Shown here: piece after piece, positions 8,727 through 21,678 of the stretch
How the letters are laid out: each line of letters begins with the position of its first letter
How positions within the stretch are numbered: the stretch's first letter is position 1
From: Pseudoroseomonas aestuarii
GTDB taxonomy: Bacteria > Pseudomonadota > Alphaproteobacteria > Acetobacterales > Acetobacteraceae
Assembly: GCF_042651065.1 (NCBI RefSeq)
Contig: NZ_JBHSCH010000016.1
Location: 13,099-77,098, forward strand
Direction: 5' to 3'
Length of the DNA stretch: 64,000 nt
The notes under the pieces: generated by a model
What the model saw: only the letters and a program-made list of their open reading frames with translations
Told to the model about the DNA's origin: nothing
Database searches by the model: none
Translations under genes and position numbers: made by a program

Positions 8727-8814
8727 GATGGCAAGCCTGGGCCAAGCGGTGCCGGGCTTCGTTGTCCACCTCCGGCCGTGTGGCAAGCCGCGCGGCTCCC
8801 GAAGGGAGTTTCCC

Positions 8815-9105
8815 ATGTCCCAGTCCCGCACCGGCAGTGGCAAGCAAGGCTTCGCATCAATGGATGAGGCGAAGCAGCGCACCATTGCTTCCAAGGGCGG
8901 CCAGAGCGTGCCCGCCGCCAAGCGGAGCTTCGCGCAGGATCCGGCCCTTGCCGCCGAGGCCGGCCGCAAGGGTGGCCAGGCCGTGCAGGCTGCCGACCGG
9001 TCCTTCTCGCGCGATCGCACCCTCGCCGCGCAGGCGGGCCGCAAGGGCGGCCAGGCCACGCACGGCCGCACGCAGCAGAAGAGCCCGCCTTCCGACGAAA
9101 CCTGA
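8815..9105 (+). CDS. KGG-repeat stress-induced protein (YciG/Con-10 type)
   Basis: This 96-residue, very hydrophilic protein contains three copies of a KGG motif about 30 residues apart: SKGGQSV (27-33), RKGGQAV and RKGGQAT. Each of the first two is followed by a conserved run of the type AA.RSF..D..LAA.AG. That arrangement defines the KGG/Con-10 family of small, probably disordered proteins induced in stationary phase, desiccation or osmotic stress. The ATG has AAGGGAG 6 bp upstream. A candidate stress promoter precedes it. Two further small genes follow on the same strand and may be co-transcribed. Confidence 0.85.
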   Translation: MSQSRTGSGKQGFASMDEAKQRTIASKGGQSVPAAKRSFAQDPALAAEAGRKGGQAVQAADRSFSRDRTLAAQAGRKGGQATHGRTQQKSPPSDET

Positions 9106-9167
9106 GACGCTGGCCGGCGCGGCAGCGCCGGTCCGCCCTCCCCCAACCGGCCCCGCAGGAGCCTTCC

Positions 9168-9380
9168 ATGGCCATCGACAGCATCGTGCCCCTGACCACC
9201 CGTTCCGCCGCCGACAGCCCCTCCTACGCTCTGCGCGCCGCGCTGGCGGAGCGTCTGGCGGCGCATCGGCAGATGGCGCGGGAAGCCGGCGCGGTGCTGA
9301 CGCAGCTGCGGCCGCGCCCCGAGGTGGAGCGCGACCGCGGCATGGCCCTGATGCCGGCCAAAGTGGCCAGCGCCGCCTGA
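9168..9380 (+). CDS. hypothetical 70-residue protein
   Basis: This short protein has a central helix rich in Ala, Leu and Arg (about 19-50) and no membrane segment. Its ATG has AGGAG 7 bp upstream. It lies 62 bp after the KGG-repeat gene and 19 bp before the next small gene, so it probably belongs to the same stress-type transcript. I do not recognise a family. Confidence 0.6.
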   Translation: MAIDSIVPLTTRSAADSPSYALRAALAERLAAHRQMAREAGAVLTQLRPRPEVERDRGMALMPAKVASAA

Positions 9381-9399
9381 ACGGGGCAAGGAGCCAGAC

Positions 9400-9702
9400 A
9401 TGTCCAACACCCGCCCCCCGCCGCGTCCGCCCCATGGCGATGGAGAGGCTGAGGCCCCGGAGGGGCAGCGCGCGGCGAAGCAGGCCCAGCTGACGCCGGA
9501 AACCGGAGCCGGTGGCGTGGCTCCGAGGGACCCGGCCAACGCTCCCTCGGAACCCAGCCCGGAACCTCCCTCGCCCGGCACCTCGCACGAGCAGGACCCC
9601 GATCCGAAGCCCTTGCCGGAAGAGGCGCAGCGGCAACTGCCCGACACCCAGTACGGCAAGGCCGGCCCGATGAACCCGCCCCCCGAGACGACCAAGCCCT
9701 GA
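9400..9702 (+). CDS. hypothetical proline-rich disordered protein
   Basis: This 100-residue protein is dominated by Pro, Glu, Gly, Ala and Ser and has no hydrophobic core, so it is probably intrinsically disordered. The ATG has AAGGAG 7 bp upstream, and the gene follows the 70-residue gene by 19 bp. Disordered hydrophilins of this composition often accompany stress genes. No family is recognised. Confidence 0.6.
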   Translation: MSNTRPPPRPPHGDGEAEAPEGQRAAKQAQLTPETGAGGVAPRDPANAPSEPSPEPPSPGTSHEQDPDPKPLPEEAQRQLPDTQYGKAGPMNPPPETTKP

Positions 9703-9741
9703 GGAGCGGAATCGGGGAGGCGCGCCCGCGGCCATGCCCTG

Positions 9742-9773
9742 TGCCGGGCCGGCAGGGTGCCGGGCCGGCAGGG
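9742..9773. repeat. 16-bp tandem duplication
   Basis: The 16-bp unit TGCCGGGCCGGCAGGG occurs twice head-to-tail (9742-9757 and 9758-9773) in the spacer before the DUF2383 gene. Each copy contains the palindrome GCCGGCC-like core, so the pair may also fold as a hairpin. Confidence 0.85.
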
Positions 9774-9829
9774 CCTCCCCTTCGTCCGACTCCGGCCCTG
9801 CCGAGATCACGCTCGTGGGCGGCCAAGCT

Positions 9830-9855
9830 GGAACGATCGGCGGGTCTCGGGCGTT
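9830..9855 (+). promoter_or_regulatory. candidate sigma-EcfG promoter of the DUF2383 gene
   Basis: GGAAC (9830-9834), 17 bp and CGTT (9852-9855) match the general-stress consensus exactly. The start codon at 9908 lies 52 bp downstream of the -10 element. Confidence 0.65.
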
Positions 9856-9907
9856 CTTCCGGCAGAGCGGCCGTGCCCAGCATGGCCCTGGAAGCTGGAG
9901 AACAGGC

Positions 9908-10546
9908 ATGACAACAAGCGAAGATAAGATGGTCGCCGCCGCCGACGGGATCGAGCCCTCCGCCCTCAAGACCCTCAGCGCCTACCTGCATGACAGCCAC
10001 CGCGGCTACGACCAGGGCCGCCGCCTGACCCATGACCGGTTCCTCCGTATCGAGTTCACGGAACTCGCGGAGAAGCGCGAGAAGATGGCGCAGGATGTGG
10101 ACGCCCTGCTGCGGCAGCATGACGAGGCGCCGCGCAAGGGCGGCAGCACGCTGGGGGCGGCGCACCGTGCCTTCCTCGACCTGAAGGGTACGCTGTTCGG
10201 CCAGGGCCGGCTGCGGGTGCTGCGCGAGGTGGTGCGCGGCGAGGCGGCGCTGGAAGATGCCTATGACGAGGCCCTGGCCGCCGACCTGCCGGTGGAGGCA
10301 CGCCAGTTGCTGCAGCGCCAGCACCGCCAGGTGCGCGCCACGCGCGACCGCTATGCCGCCATGCTGGACCATGATGAGCCGCAGGAGCAGGCGCTGGCCC
10401 TGCAAGGCAGCGGGCTGGTCGCGCGCTTCAACCGCCTGACCCAGCCGGTGACGAGCAACCCGATCCTCTCCGCCATCGTCGTCACCGCCGTGTCCGTGCT
10501 GACGGCGCGGCTGCTGCGGAGCCGCTCCTCCCACCGCTACCGCTGA
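9908..10546 (+). CDS. DUF2383 / PA2169-type four-helix-bundle protein
   Basis: This 212-residue protein is mostly alpha-helical. Residues about 12-160 have the pattern of the ferritin-like DUF2383 family: a helix with LKTLSAYLHDSHRGYDQGR, a long AHRAFLDLKGTLFG segment, LREVVRGEAALEDAYDEAL, and a final helix with RQLLQRQHRQVRATRDRY. A short hydrophobic C-terminal segment (about 185-205) ends in Arg/Ser-rich residues and may anchor it in the membrane. The ATG at 9908 is chosen for GGAGAA upstream and for the position of the family similarity. A consensus stress promoter precedes it. Its function is unknown; relatives are stress-induced. Confidence 0.75.
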   Translation: MTTSEDKMVAAADGIEPSALKTLSAYLHDSHRGYDQGRRLTHDRFLRIEFTELAEKREKMAQDVDALLRQHDEAPRKGGSTLGAAHRAFLDLKGTLFGQGRLRVLREVVRGEAALEDAYDEALAADLPVEARQLLQRQHRQVRATRDRYAAMLDHDEPQEQALALQGSGLVARFNRLTQPVTSNPILSAIVVTAVSVLTARLLRSRSSHRYR

Positions 10547-10556
10547 GCAGGATGCA

Positions 10557-10579
10557 GGGGGAAGGCAGCGCCTCCCCCC
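10557..10579. terminator. candidate bidirectional hairpin between convergent genes
   Basis: GGGGGAAGGC (10557-10566) and GCCTCCCCCC (10570-10579) pair with one mismatch around a 3-base loop, between the convergent DUF2383 and egtD genes. There is no T run, so termination is inferred from position. Confidence 0.4.
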
Positions 10580-10604
10580 ATCCGCCGGCCTCCCCTCCTG
10601 CGGC

Positions 10605-11552
10605 TCAGGCCGCCAGGAGGTGCAGGGAGAACAGGCCCTGCGGGTCCTGCCACACTGCCTCGGGCCGCCAACCCGTCTCGCGCGCCATGGCCTGGAAGGC
10701 CTCCGGTGCGCGCTTGTAGCTGTTCTCGGTGTGGATGCTCTCGCCGGCGCTGAAATGGATCGTCTCGCCGGCCACCGAGACGGATTGCGCGGTGTCGCTG
10801 CGCAGATGCATCTCGATGCGGCTCTCCGCCACGTTCCACACCGCCTGGTGTGAGAACCGCGCCAGGTCGAAATCCGCCGCCGCCTCGCGGTTCAGCCGGT
10901 GCAGCAGGTTGAGGTTGAAGGCGGCCGTGACGCCGGCGGCGTCGTCATAGGCGGGGATCAGCACCGCCGGCGATTTCGGCAGGTCCACCCCGACGAGGAA
11001 GCGCGCACCCTGCCCGAGCGAGGCGCGCACCGCGCCCAGGAAGGCCAGCGCCGCCTCGGTGTCGAGGTTGCCGATGGTGGAGCCGGGGAAGAAGCCCAGC
11101 AGCGGTGCCGGTAGCGGCGGCAGAGCGATGCGCCGGTTGAAGTCGCACACCTGCGGATGCACCGCGACGGCGGGGAAGCGCGCGCGGATCTCCCGCGCCG
11201 AGGCCTTCACGGCCCCCTCCGCGATGTCGAGCGGCACGTAGGCGGCCGGCGCCTCCAGGGCAGAGAGCAGCAATGCCGCCTTGGTGGCGGAGCCCGCGCC
11301 GTATTCCACCACCGAGGCGCCGCGCCCGATGCGTGCGTGCAGCTCCGGCCCCACCTGCCGCAGCAGCGCGAGCTCGGTGCGGGTCACGTAGTATTCCGGC
11401 AGGGTGGTGATGGCCTCGAACAGCCGGCAGCCTTCCGGGTCGTAGAGCAGATGCGGCGGCAGGGTCTTGCGCGGGGCGGCGAGGCCGCGCAGCGCGGTCT
11501 CGGCAACCAGCGGGTCGAAGGCGCTGGCCTTGGCGGTGGCGACGGCACGCAT
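10605..11552 (-). CDS. egtD: L-histidine N-alpha-methyltransferase EgtD
   Basis: EgtD adds three methyl groups from S-adenosylmethionine to histidine, giving hercynine, the first step of ergothioneine synthesis. The 315-residue protein has the EgtD landmarks: LFEAITTLPEYYVTRTE near 46-62, the SAM-binding VVEYGAGSATK near 82-92, FFPGSTIGNLD near 152-162, and GVDLPKS near 184. It lies directly after egtB. Two starts are possible: ATG at 11552, used here, or GTG at 11561, which overlaps the egtB stop as GTGA and would signal translational coupling. GAGGAG lies 11 bp before the ATG and only 2 bp before the GTG. Confidence 0.92.
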   Translation of the reverse strand: MRAVATAKASAFDPLVAETALRGLAAPRKTLPPHLLYDPEGCRLFEAITTLPEYYVTRTELALLRQVGPELHARIGRGASVVEYGAGSATKAALLLSALEAPAAYVPLDIAEGAVKASAREIRARFPAVAVHPQVCDFNRRIALPPLPAPLLGFFPGSTIGNLDTEAALAFLGAVRASLGQGARFLVGVDLPKSPAVLIPAYDDAAGVTAAFNLNLLHRLNREAAADFDLARFSHQAVWNVAESRIEMHLRSDTAQSVSVAGETIHFSAGESIHTENSYKRAPEAFQAMARETGWRPEAVWQDPQGLFSLHLLAA

Positions 11553-11557
11553 GCGGG

Positions 11558-12820
11558 TCACTGCTCCTCGGCGAGGCGGAGGCCGGTGAACTGCCAGCGC
11601 CGGTCGGGATGGAAGAAATTGCGGTAGGTCAGCCGCGCATGATCGGGCGGCGTGGCGAGCGAGCCGCCGCGCAGCACCATGGTGTTGATCATGAACTTGC
11701 CGTTGTACTCGCCCACCGCGCCCGGCGGCGGGCGGAAGCCGGGATAGGGGCGGTAGGCGCTGCCGGTCCATTCCCAGACGAAGCGGCCGGCATCCTCCAG
11801 CAGGCCGCGGCGGGCGGCGGCCTCCCACTCCTCCTCCGTCGGCAGGCGCTTGCCGGCCCAGCGGGCGAAGGCATCCGCCTCGTACCAGCTGACATGCCGC
11901 ACCGGCGCCGCCGGATCGAGCGGGCGCAGCCCGCCGGGCGTCATCTGGCACCACTGGCCGCCGCGCTTCTCCCAGTAGAGCGGGGCTTCCCAGCCGCCCT
12001 GCTGCGCCGCGCCCCAGCCCTCGGCCATCCAGAGCAATGGCTGGCGGTAGCCGCCATCGGCGATGAAGGCACACCACTCGGCGTTGCGCACCAGCTGCGA
12101 GGCGATGCGCCCGGTGGGCACCAGCGCGTCGTGGCAGGGCCGCTCATTGTCGAAGGCGAAGCCGGAATGCAGCGCGCCGATGCGCACGATGCCGCCCTCC
12201 AGCGGCTGCATCGCCGCGCTCTCGCGCGAGGGGGGCGCAGGCTCCTGCCAGTCCGGGATCATGGCGGGGCGCAGCGGGTTGAAGGAGAAGGCGTGCAGCA
12301 GGTCGGTGATCAGCAGCTCCTGGTGCTGCTGCTCGTGCTGCAGGCCCAGTTCGACGAGATCGGCCAGCTCCGCTGTCGCGCCGCGCTCCAGCAGGCGCTC
12401 CATCGCCGCGTCCACATGGGCGCGGTACTCCCCCACCTCGCTGGCCGAGGGCCGGGTGAGCAGCCCCCGCTGCGGCCGGGCATGGCGGGGCCCGACCTGT
12501 TCATAATAGGAGTTGAACAGGTAGGAGAAGCGCTCGTCGAAGGGGGTGTAGCCGGGGAGATTGGGGCCCAGCACGAACTGCTCGAAGAACCAGGTGGTGT
12601 GGGCCCGGTGCCATTTGGCGGGGCTCGCATCCGGCATCGACTGGATGCACTGGTCCTCGTCGCTGAGGGCGGCCGCGAGGCGGTCGGTGTGCTGTCTTAC
12701 CCGCCGCCAGCGCGCGGCGAGGACGACGTCCTCCTTCTCCGCGACGCTCAGCACCGGGGTGCGTTCCGCCAGTGCCGGAAGTGGCCGGGATGGAAGTCTG
12801 GCATGGGCGCCCTCCCTCAT
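11558..12820 (-). CDS. egtB: ergothioneine biosynthesis sulfoxide synthase EgtB
   Basis: EgtB is a non-haem iron enzyme that joins hercynine to a cysteine or gamma-glutamylcysteine sulfur with oxygen. This protein has an N-terminal DinB-like helical domain carrying the iron-binding histidines: WHRAHTTWFFE for the first, and the HEQQH of LGLQHEQQHQELL for the HxxxH pair. The C-terminal half is a formylglycine-generating-enzyme-like domain, with VSWYEADAFARWAGKRLPTEEEWE and the final RLTYRNFFHPDRRWQFTGLRLA. Length (420 residues) is normal. The start is uncertain: ATG 12820 is used; an in-frame GTG at 12841 would add seven residues. Neither has a clear ribosome-binding site. egtD follows immediately. 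The gene is divergent from the alpha-glucan operon. Confidence 0.9.
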   Translation of the reverse strand: MREGAHARLPSRPLPALAERTPVLSVAEKEDVVLAARWRRVRQHTDRLAAALSDEDQCIQSMPDASPAKWHRAHTTWFFEQFVLGPNLPGYTPFDERFSYLFNSYYEQVGPRHARPQRGLLTRPSASEVGEYRAHVDAAMERLLERGATAELADLVELGLQHEQQHQELLITDLLHAFSFNPLRPAMIPDWQEPAPPSRESAAMQPLEGGIVRIGALHSGFAFDNERPCHDALVPTGRIASQLVRNAEWCAFIADGGYRQPLLWMAEGWGAAQQGGWEAPLYWEKRGGQWCQMTPGGLRPLDPAAPVRHVSWYEADAFARWAGKRLPTEEEWEAAARRGLLEDAGRFVWEWTGSAYRPYPGFRPPPGAVGEYNGKFMINTMVLRGGSLATPPDHARLTYRNFFHPDRRWQFTGLRLAEEQ

Positions 12821-12884
12821 CGTGGTTGGCCGGGCACACACCCGGCCTGAGCGCTAACGGTGCCGGCGCCGGGAGGTTGCGGGA

Positions 12885-15800
12885 TTGCGGCCCTTCCTCA
12901 CGCAACCTTGGGCGGCGCCCGGCGTTGCGAGCCCACAGCCTTCCACGCCACCGGCGACAAAGGACGCATCTCTCTTGCCTGATGCCGCTTTCCCCAACGC
13001 CATCTATTACATGAACCCCCTTGCCGTCGGACCCCTCACCGGAGCGATGGATCTCTGGAAGGAGGAGTTCGGGCGCGTCGCCGCGCTGGGCTTCGGCAGC
13101 GTGGCCCTGGCGCCGCCTTTCGAGCCCGGCCTGGAGGGCGACCTGTTCCAGCCGCGCGATCTCGCGCGGCTGCACCCGGCGCTGGGCGGCGGCGCGGCGC
13201 TGGAGGCCCTGCGCGGGCTGGCCGAGGCGGCACGCGCGCAGGGTCTCTCGGTCATCCTCGACCTGCCCACGGCCCGGATGGCGCGCGACGCCGTCCTGCT
13301 GCGCCAGAACCCGGGCTGGAAGGCCGGCGACCCCGACCGGGACGCGCCGCCGGACCCGCGCGGCCAGCCGGGGGTGGCGCTGGCCGATCCCGCGCCGGCC
13401 GCCCTCCGGTCGTGGTGGGCCGCCCGGCTCGTGGAATGGGCGCAGGCCGGCATCGCCGGCTTTCGTTGCCTTTCGCCCGGCGCGGGGAAGGCGTTCTGGC
13501 AGCCGCTGATCTCCGCCACGCGGGAGGCGGCGCCGGATACGGCCTTCATCGCCTGGGCGCCCGGCCTGCCGGCCGGCGCAGTGCCGGGGCTGGCGGGCGC
13601 TGGCTTCGACCTCGTGGCATCCTCCCTGCCCTGGTGGGACTTCTCGGCCGCGTGGTGGCCGGACGAGGTAAGCCGCCTCGCCCCCGTGGCGCCGCTGCTG
13701 GCGGCACCGGAGGCGCCCTTCGCCCCGCGCCTCGCCACCCGCCATGCAGACCGTGCCGAGGCTGGCCGCGCCGCGCTGCGCGCCCTGCGCTTCGCGACCC
13801 TCTCCGGCACGGCCTGGATGCTGCCGATGGGCTATGAGTATGGTGCCATCCATCGCATGGGCCAGGGCGCTGGCGAGGCCCGCGATTTCGCCGCGCTGCG
13901 CCGCGCGCCAAGGCTGGACCTGACGGGGGCGGTGCGCGAGGCCAATGCGGAGCGTGCCCGGCTGCCCGCCGCGCAGGGCCGCGCCGCGCCAGCCCTGCTC
14001 TCCGCCCCGCATGCGCCGGTGGCGCTGCTGCGCGAGGCTGCGGACAGCCGGATGGTGGTGCTGGCGAACCCCTCCCTGCGCCACCCCGCGAAACTCTCCG
14101 CCGCGCAGGTCACCGGATTGCTGCCCCGGCCGGGCAGCCTGCCGCAGAACGCCATCACCGCCGAGGGCCGGCTTGCGCTGGCGCCGGGAGAAATCCGCAG
14201 CATGCCGATCGACGACGTGGCCGATATCCAGCTGCCTCTGGCCGATGAGGGAGAGGCCGTCGGCCAGGCCATCTCGGCGCCCCGCATCGCCATCGAGGCC
14301 ATGCAGCCGGCCGTGGACATGGGCCGCTTCCCGGTGAAGCGCCCGGTGGGCCAGGCGGTGATCGTCACCGCCGACGTGTTCACCGAGGGGCACGGCAAGA
14401 TCGCCGTCCGCCTGCTCTGGCGCGCCGCCGACGCCGAGGGCTGGCGCGAGGTGCCGATGGTGCACACGGTGAACGACATCTACACCGCCGCCTTCGTGCC
14501 CGAGCGGGTGGGCCGGCACGAATACACGGTGGAGGCCTGGGTCGACCACTACGCCGCCTTCCGCGACGAGATCACCAAGAAGCATGCCGCCGGCGTGCGC
14601 ATCGCGCTGGAGCGGCAGGAGGGGCTGATCCATCTGGAGAAGGCGCAGCCGCGCCTTTCCGGCGCCGAGGCGGAGGCGCTGGCCGGGCTGGTCGCGCAGC
14701 TCCGCAGCGCCGACGACGCGACGGCCGTGGCCCTGTTCACCGCGCCCGAGACGGTGCGGCTGATGACGCTGGCCGATGACCGCCCCTTCCGCGTGCGCGA
14801 GGCCCCGCTGCCGCTGGATGTGGAGCGCCGCGCCGCCGGCTTCTCCTCCTGGTACGAGATCTTCCCGCGCTCGCAGAGCGGCGACGCCAACCGCCACGGC
14901 ACCTTCGACGACGTGATCCGCGCTCTGCCCCGGGTGCGGGACATGGGCTTCGACGTGCTCTACTTCCCGCCCATCCACCCGATCGGCAAGAAGAACCGCA
15001 AGGGGCGCAACAACACGCTGACGCCGGGGCCGGACGATCCGGGCAGCCCCTACGCCATCGGCTCCGAGGAGGGCGGGCACGACGCCGTGCACCCCGAGCT
15101 CGGCACCATCGAGGATTTCCGCCGCCTGCGGGACGCCGCCGCGCAGCACGGGCTGGAGCTGGCGCTGGACTTCGCCATCCAGTGCTCGCCCGACCACCCG
15201 TGGCTGCGCGACCACCCGGAATGGTTCGAGTGGCGCCCGGACGGCTCCATCCGCTACGCCGAGAATCCGCCGAAGAAGTACGAGGACATCGTCAACGTCG
15301 ATTTCTACAAGCCCGGCGCCATGCCGGCCCTGTGGCTGACGCTGCGCGACATCGTGCTGTTCTGGGTGGGCGAGGGCGTCAAGCTGTTCCGCGTCGACAA
15401 CCCGCACACCAAGCCCCTGCCCTTCTGGGAGTGGATGATCGGCGAGGTGCGGGCGCGCGATCCGGAGGTGGTGTTCCTCTCCGAGGCCTTCACGCGGCCG
15501 AAGGTGATGTACCGGCTGGCCAAGGTGGGCTTCGGCCAGTCCTACACCTACTTCACCTGGCGCAACACCGCCTGGGAGATGCAGCAGTACCTGGAGGAGC
15601 TGAACCAGCCGCCGGTGCGCGACTTCTTCAAGCCGCATTTCTTCGTCAACACGCCCGACATCAACCCGGTCTTCCTGCAGAACAGCGGCCGGCCCGGGCA
15701 CCTGATCCGCGCCGCGCTGGCGGCCACCCTCTCCGGCCTCTGGGGCGTCTACAACGGCTTCGAATTGTGCGAGGCGCGGCCCGTGCCGGGCAAGGAAGAG

Positions 15801-16217
15801 TACCTCGACAGCGAGAAGTACGAGATCAAGGTGTGGGACTATGACCGCCCTGGCAACATCACCGGCGAGATCACCGCGCTGAACCGCATCCGCCGGCAGA
15901 ATCCGGCGCTGCACTCGCATCTCGGCGTCACCTTCCTGCGCTCCAACCACGAGGGCATCCTGCTCTACGTGAAGATGACGCCGGAGCGGGAGAACGTCGT
16001 CCTGGTCGCGGTCTCGATGGACCCGCACCAGGCGCTGGAGAGCCATATCGAGCTGCCCCAGTACGCGATGGGCCTGCCGAACGGCGCCGGCCTCGTCGCC
16101 GAGAACCTGATGCAGGGCGGTGAGGAGGTGTGGCAGGGCACCCACCGCCGCCTCCGCCTCGACCCGCACGCCATGCCCTTCGCCATCTGGCGCCTCCGCG
16201 CCGCCGACAAGGCCTGA
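12885..16217 (+). CDS. glgE: GlgE maltosyltransferase with an N-terminal amylase-like domain
   Basis: GlgE transfers maltose from maltose-1-phosphate to the non-reducing end of alpha-1,4-glucan. The C-terminal part (about 443-1110) is a complete GlgE: nucleophile D838 in FRVDNPHTKP and acid/base E867 in FLSEAFTRP, 29 residues apart as in Streptomyces GlgE (D394/E423). The first 440 residues form an extra TIM-barrel-like domain (IYYMNPLAVGPL, VILDLPTARM, GTAWMLPMGYEYGA) that resembles GH13 but lacks a recognisable catalytic triad. The start is taken as TTG 12885, which has GGGAGG 8 bp upstream; the first ATG in frame is 13011, without a site. It opens the seven-gene operon; treS follows after 3 bp. 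Confidence 0.9.
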   Translation: MRPFLTQPWAAPGVASPQPSTPPATKDASLLPDAAFPNAIYYMNPLAVGPLTGAMDLWKEEFGRVAALGFGSVALAPPFEPGLEGDLFQPRDLARLHPALGGGAALEALRGLAEAARAQGLSVILDLPTARMARDAVLLRQNPGWKAGDPDRDAPPDPRGQPGVALADPAPAALRSWWAARLVEWAQAGIAGFRCLSPGAGKAFWQPLISATREAAPDTAFIAWAPGLPAGAVPGLAGAGFDLVASSLPWWDFSAAWWPDEVSRLAPVAPLLAAPEAPFAPRLATRHADRAEAGRAALRALRFATLSGTAWMLPMGYEYGAIHRMGQGAGEARDFAALRRAPRLDLTGAVREANAERARLPAAQGRAAPALLSAPHAPVALLREAADSRMVVLANPSLRHPAKLSAAQVTGLLPRPGSLPQNAITAEGRLALAPGEIRSMPIDDVADIQLPLADEGEAVGQAISAPRIAIEAMQPAVDMGRFPVKRPVGQAVIVTADVFTEGHGKIAVRLLWRAADAEGWREVPMVHTVNDIYTAAFVPERVGRHEYTVEAWVDHYAAFRDEITKKHAAGVRIALERQEGLIHLEKAQPRLSGAEAEALAGLVAQLRSADDATAVALFTAPETVRLMTLADDRPFRVREAPLPLDVERRAAGFSSWYEIFPRSQSGDANRHGTFDDVIRALPRVRDMGFDVLYFPPIHPIGKKNRKGRNNTLTPGPDDPGSPYAIGSEEGGHDAVHPELGTIEDFRRLRDAAAQHGLELALDFAIQCSPDHPWLRDHPEWFEWRPDGSIRYAENPPKKYEDIVNVDFYKPGAMPALWLTLRDIVLFWVGEGVKLFRVDNPHTKPLPFWEWMIGEVRARDPEVVFLSEAFTRPKVMYRLAKVGFGQSYTYFTWRNTAWEMQQYLEELNQPPVRDFFKPHFFVNTPDINPVFLQNSGRPGHLIRAALAATLSGLWGVYNGFELCEARPVPGKEEYLDSEKYEIKVWDYDRPGNITGEITALNRIRRQNPALHSHLGVTFLRSNHEGILLYVKMTPERENVVLVAVSMDPHQALESHIELPQYAMGLPNGAGLVAENLMQGGEEVWQGTHRRLRLDPHAMPFAIWRLRAADKA

Positions 16218-16220
16218 TCC

Positions 16221-19505
<3,285 letters not shown>

Positions 19506-19508
19506 CGC

Positions 19509-21674
<2,166 letters not shown>

Positions 21675-21678
21675 TCCC

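Noticed and set aside
8660..8780. Possible tRNA (a GTGGCCGAGCTGG stretch resembling a Ser/Leu D arm)
   Set aside because: No acceptor stem closes, there is no T-loop consensus, and no anticodon arm can be drawn.
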